Positions 61,384 through 64,000 of a stretch of DNA of 64,000 nucleotides are shown piece after piece. Under the pieces are notes generated by a model. It saw nothing but the letters and a program-made list of their open reading frames with translations. It had not been told where the DNA came from and did not search any database. The position numbers and the translations under genes were made by a program. The DNA is taken from positions 1 to 64,000 of the forward strand of contig JBLNCP010000040.1 of NCBI GenBank assembly GCA_050260775.1, given 5' to 3'. Source of the stretch: CALABS01 sp050260775 (GTDB taxonomy: Bacteria > Pseudomonadota > Alphaproteobacteria > Rhodospirillales > Magnetospirillaceae). Each line of letters starts with the position of its first letter. Within the stretch, counting starts at the first letter, position 1.

Positions 61384-63408
61384 ATGAAAAAGCTCTTCAT
61401 CGCTCTCGGCGCCCTGCTGATCGTTTTGGTCGGCGCCATCCTCATGCTTCCCACCCTGGTCCCCGCCGACCGCATCAAGAACGAGGTCGTCGCCCAGGTG
61501 AAGGCCGCGACGGGGCGCGACCTCGCCATCGACGGCAAGGTTTCGGTCTCGGTGTTCCCCTCGCTGTCGGTCGAGGTCTCCAACGTCGCGCTGTCGAACC
61601 TGCCCGGGTACTCGGTCAAGGACATGGTCCGGCTGGGGGCGCTCGAGGTGAAGCTCAAGCTGCTGCCGATCCTGTCGGGCACCGTCGCGGTCGACAGCTT
61701 CGTCCTGATCGATCCCGTGGTGACGCTGGAAACCGACAAGAAGGGCCGGCCCAATTGGCAGTTCTCGTCCGGCGAAACGCCGAAGCCGGAGGCCAAGGCG
61801 GAGCCGAAGCCCAAGGAGGCGTCGAGTGGCGGTGGCCCTGCCGACATCCGCCTCGGCGAGATCGCCATCCGCAACGGCAAGCTGGTCTACCTCGACGGCC
61901 AGGCCGGCACCCGCGAGGAGGTCTCCGACCTCAACCTCGCCGTCACCCTCAAGAGCCTCGATGACCCGCTGGCCGTGCGCGGTGGCCTCAAATGGCGCGG
62001 CCAGGCCATCGATCTGACCCTCAACGCCGCCCGCCCGCGCGCCCTGGTCGACGGCAAGTCCACGCCGGCCGATCTGTCCATCGCCACGCCGCCGGTCAAG
62101 CTGGCGTTCAAGGGCGAGGTGTCGGGCGCCGGCGAGGCCGCCGGCGACCTCGACCTCGGCATCCCCTCGGTGCGCGAGCTGGTCAAATGGGCCACCGGCA
62201 AGCCGCTCGACCTGCCGGGCACCGGCCTGGGGCCCTTCGACCTCAAGGGCAAGCTGGCGGCCGCCCCGACCCGCGTCGCCCTGAGCCAGGCCGCCATCCG
62301 GCTGGATGCGATCAAGGCCGAGGGCGAGGTCGCGGTCGACACCGCGGCGGCACGCCCCTCGCTCAAGGGCCGGCTGGCGGTCGACCGTCTCGACCTCAAT
62401 CCCTACCTGCCGCCCGAGGACAAGCAGCCGGCCAAGCCGGCGGCCGAGGCCAAAAGCAAGGCGGCCGGCGCCAAGTCGGACTGGAGCGACGAGCCGATCG
62501 ACACGTCCGGCCTGAAGGCGGCGGACGTCGATCTCGCCTTGAGCGCCGGCGGCATCCGCATCCGCGCCATCGACATCGGCAAGAGCGCCTTGCATCTGAC
62601 CCTGTCCGGCGGCCGCCTCGCCGCCGACCTCACCGAACTGGCGCTCTACCAGGGCGCCGGCAAGGGCCGGCTTGCCCTCGACGGCAGCCAGCCCGGGCTG
62701 GGCCTCGATGCGCATTTCTCGCTGAAGGGCTTGCAGGCCGAACCGTTCCTCGCCGCCGCCGCCGGCTTCGACCGCCTGGAGGGGACGGGTGACGCCGACA
62801 TCCAGGTGGCGGGCCGCGGCCGCAGCGAGCGTCAGATCGTCCAGTCCTTGGACGGCAAGGGGGCGGTTTCCTTCACCGACGGCGCCATCAGGGGCATCAA
62901 TCTCGCCGCCATGGTGCGCAACGTCACCTCGGCCTTCTCCGAGCCGGCCGGCAGCCAGAAGACCGACTTCGCCGAACTGTCGGGCAGCTTCGTCATCACC
63001 GACGGCCTCGTCACCAACAAGGACTTGGCGTTGAAGTCGCCGTTGCTGCGGGTCGACGGCGCCGGCACCGTCGACCTGCCCAAGCGCACCGTCCATTACC
63101 GGGTCGATCCCAAGGCGGTGGCGTCGCTGGAGGGCCAGGGCGGTGCGGGCGACCTCGCCGGCATCATGATCCCGGTGATCATCGAGGGGCCATGGGACAA
63201 CCTGTCCTACCGGCCCGACCTGACCGCCGCTGCCAAGGGGCAGGCGCTGGAGGCCGTACAGGGCGCCCTGGGCGGCAAGGGACCGGCGGGGCTGCTGCCG
63301 GGCTTGGGAGGGAGCCAGCAGCAGAAGCCGCAGCAACAGACACAACCGCAGACACAACCGAAAACCGGATCGCCACTGCCCCTGCCGGGCGGGCTGTTCG
63401 GACGCTGA
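61384..63408 (+). CDS. AsmA-family envelope protein
   Basis: 674 residues: one N-terminal anchor (LFIALGALLIVLVGAILMLP) and a large periplasmic body. The start VPADRIKNEVVAQVKAATGRDLAIDGKVSVSVFPSLSVEV is the classic AsmA N-terminus, related to chorein-like lipid-transfer proteins. The C-terminal part includes GKGAVSFTDGAIRGINLAAMVRNV and ends in a glutamine-rich linker (QQQKPQQQTQPQTQPKT). Known members influence outer-membrane lipid and protein homeostasis. Likely an operon with the flanking genes. Confidence 0.88.
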   Translation: MKKLFIALGALLIVLVGAILMLPTLVPADRIKNEVVAQVKAATGRDLAIDGKVSVSVFPSLSVEVSNVALSNLPGYSVKDMVRLGALEVKLKLLPILSGTVAVDSFVLIDPVVTLETDKKGRPNWQFSSGETPKPEAKAEPKPKEASSGGGPADIRLGEIAIRNGKLVYLDGQAGTREEVSDLNLAVTLKSLDDPLAVRGGLKWRGQAIDLTLNAARPRALVDGKSTPADLSIATPPVKLAFKGEVSGAGEAAGDLDLGIPSVRELVKWATGKPLDLPGTGLGPFDLKGKLAAAPTRVALSQAAIRLDAIKAEGEVAVDTAAARPSLKGRLAVDRLDLNPYLPPEDKQPAKPAAEAKSKAAGAKSDWSDEPIDTSGLKAADVDLALSAGGIRIRAIDIGKSALHLTLSGGRLAADLTELALYQGAGKGRLALDGSQPGLGLDAHFSLKGLQAEPFLAAAAGFDRLEGTGDADIQVAGRGRSERQIVQSLDGKGAVSFTDGAIRGINLAAMVRNVTSAFSEPAGSQKTDFAELSGSFVITDGLVTNKDLALKSPLLRVDGAGTVDLPKRTVHYRVDPKAVASLEGQGGAGDLAGIMIPVIIEGPWDNLSYRPDLTAAAKGQALEAVQGALGGKGPAGLLPGLGGSQQQKPQQQTQPQTQPKTGSPLPLPGGLFGR

Positions 63409-63423
63409 TCAGGGGAGCATGGA

Positions 63424-64000
63424 ATGAGGATTTCGACAGTGCGCCTGGCCGCCATGGCCATGGCGCTCCTGGTGGGAGGCTGCGTCTCGTGGGACTCGGC
63501 CAATTGGGACGTCGACGGCGTCGCCGCCATGGCGCCCAAGGGCGATGCCTTCACCCAGGCGCTGCACAAGCACTACGTCGAGCGCGCTGCCGAGGAAGTG
63601 AGCGATTATGACTGGGTCAACGTCCGCGCCTTCCTCGAGCGGGCGCGCGCGGCCGCCGCGGGCGTCGCCGTCAAGCCCTCCGCCCCGGCCGAACGCGGCC
63701 TCGGCGGCAACCCGGAGGTGGCCGACACCTACGCCAAGCTGACGGCCCGCCTGGCGACCACGGCGCCCAAGGACAATCCCGAGGCCTGCGCCCTGGCCCA
63801 GACCTGGTACGAGCAGTGGCTGGAAGACCTGGAGGAAGGCCACCAGCGCGACGAGATCGCCGAGGCCAAGGGCGGCTTCGAGGAGGCCATCGCCGGCTGC
63901 ATCCCCGCTGCCGAGGAACCGCCCAAGCATGTGGCCAAGAACTTCACCATCTACTTCGATTTCAACAAGGCGGTGCTGACGGCGCAGGGCCGGATGGTGA
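63424..64000 (+). CDS. OmpA-family lipoprotein (partial, cut by window end)
   Basis: The frame opens at ATG 63424 behind AGGGGAGCATGG and is open to the last base, about 192 codons. The N-terminus is a lipoprotein signal with lipobox LVGGC (Cys20). The middle ~130 residues are helical and acidic. At ~175 FTIYFDFNKAVLTAQGRMV begins the OmpA peptidoglycan-binding domain (compare the FxFDxxxxxL motif). Expected to tie the outer membrane to peptidoglycan. Last gene of the DUF4197-AsmA group. Confidence 0.82.
   Translation, partial: MRISTVRLAAMAMALLVGGCVSWDSANWDVDGVAAMAPKGDAFTQALHKHYVERAAEEVSDYDWVNVRAFLERARAAAAGVAVKPSAPAERGLGGNPEVADTYAKLTARLATTAPKDNPEACALAQTWYEQWLEDLEEGHQRDEIAEAKGGFEEAIAGCIPAAEEPPKHVAKNFTIYFDFNKAVLTAQGRMV

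Overview
The window is a high-GC, gene-dense chromosomal segment of an alphaproteobacterium. Gene content suggests the Rhodospirillales and a Magnetospirillum-like denitrifier: a cytochrome cd1 nir cluster, PHA synthase, phenylacetate genes, FliN, a tandem Crp/Fnr pair and many dispersed palindromic repeats. The genus is inferred from content, not from alignment. No rRNA, tRNA, CRISPR array, phage or insertion sequence was recognised. The first ~100 bases hold long G and C homopolymers and look like a contig edge.

Layout. 0.5-8.3 kb: a membrane diguanylate cyclase, paaI-paaK and a two-gene RND efflux operon. 8.4-15.2 kb: a short-chain dehydrogenase flanked by perfect 49-base direct repeats, then biotin synthesis (bioB divergent from bioF-bioH-bioC-bioD-bioA). 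15.2-21.1 kb: a proline-rich protein, three tandem secreted peptidoglycan-binding proteins and a MacA/FtsX/LolD-type ABC system. 21.4-29.2 kb: phaC, a short FliN, a transaldolase-family aldolase, a PfkB kinase, a nucleotidyltransferase/metallophosphoesterase pair and an ABC exporter. 29.2-34.0 kb: a TetR regulator with twin operators and its RND pump. 34.4-37.0 kb: two nucleotidyltransferases and an epimerase-like protein.

37.1-49.6 kb is the functional centre, a nitrite-respiration island. nirS is read rightward. A long operon of overlapping genes is read leftward: a NirT/NapC cytochrome, an ethylbenzene-dehydrogenase-related cytochrome, a cupredoxin, then nirE, nirC, nirF, nirD, nirL, nirG, nirH, nirJ and nirN. 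This covers electron delivery and the heme d1 steps uroporphyrinogen III -> precorrin-2 (NirE), siroheme decarboxylation (NirDLGH), NirJ chemistry, and NirF/NirN. Two Crp/Fnr regulators follow nirS. Boxes resembling TTGAC-N4-GTCAA lie between nirT and nirS, before the first regulator and, as a perfect copy, before the distant dehydrogenase at 8.4 kb.

49.7-64.0 kb: a UspA protein at the end of a complete leftward Liv-type ABC operon (livG-F-K-H-M), an unusual two-subunit heme-copper-oxidase-like pair (subunit I and a CuA subunit II), a MaoC dehydratase, aconitase, a DUF4197 protein, an AsmA protein and the start of an OmpA-family lipoprotein cut by the window end.

Most notable observations: the NirN signal peptide appears to be encoded by a dispersed intergenic repeat; the oxidase-like subunit I seems to lack one CuB histidine; the two coupled Crp/Fnr regulators differ in cysteines; and the nir-type operator occurs outside the nir cluster.
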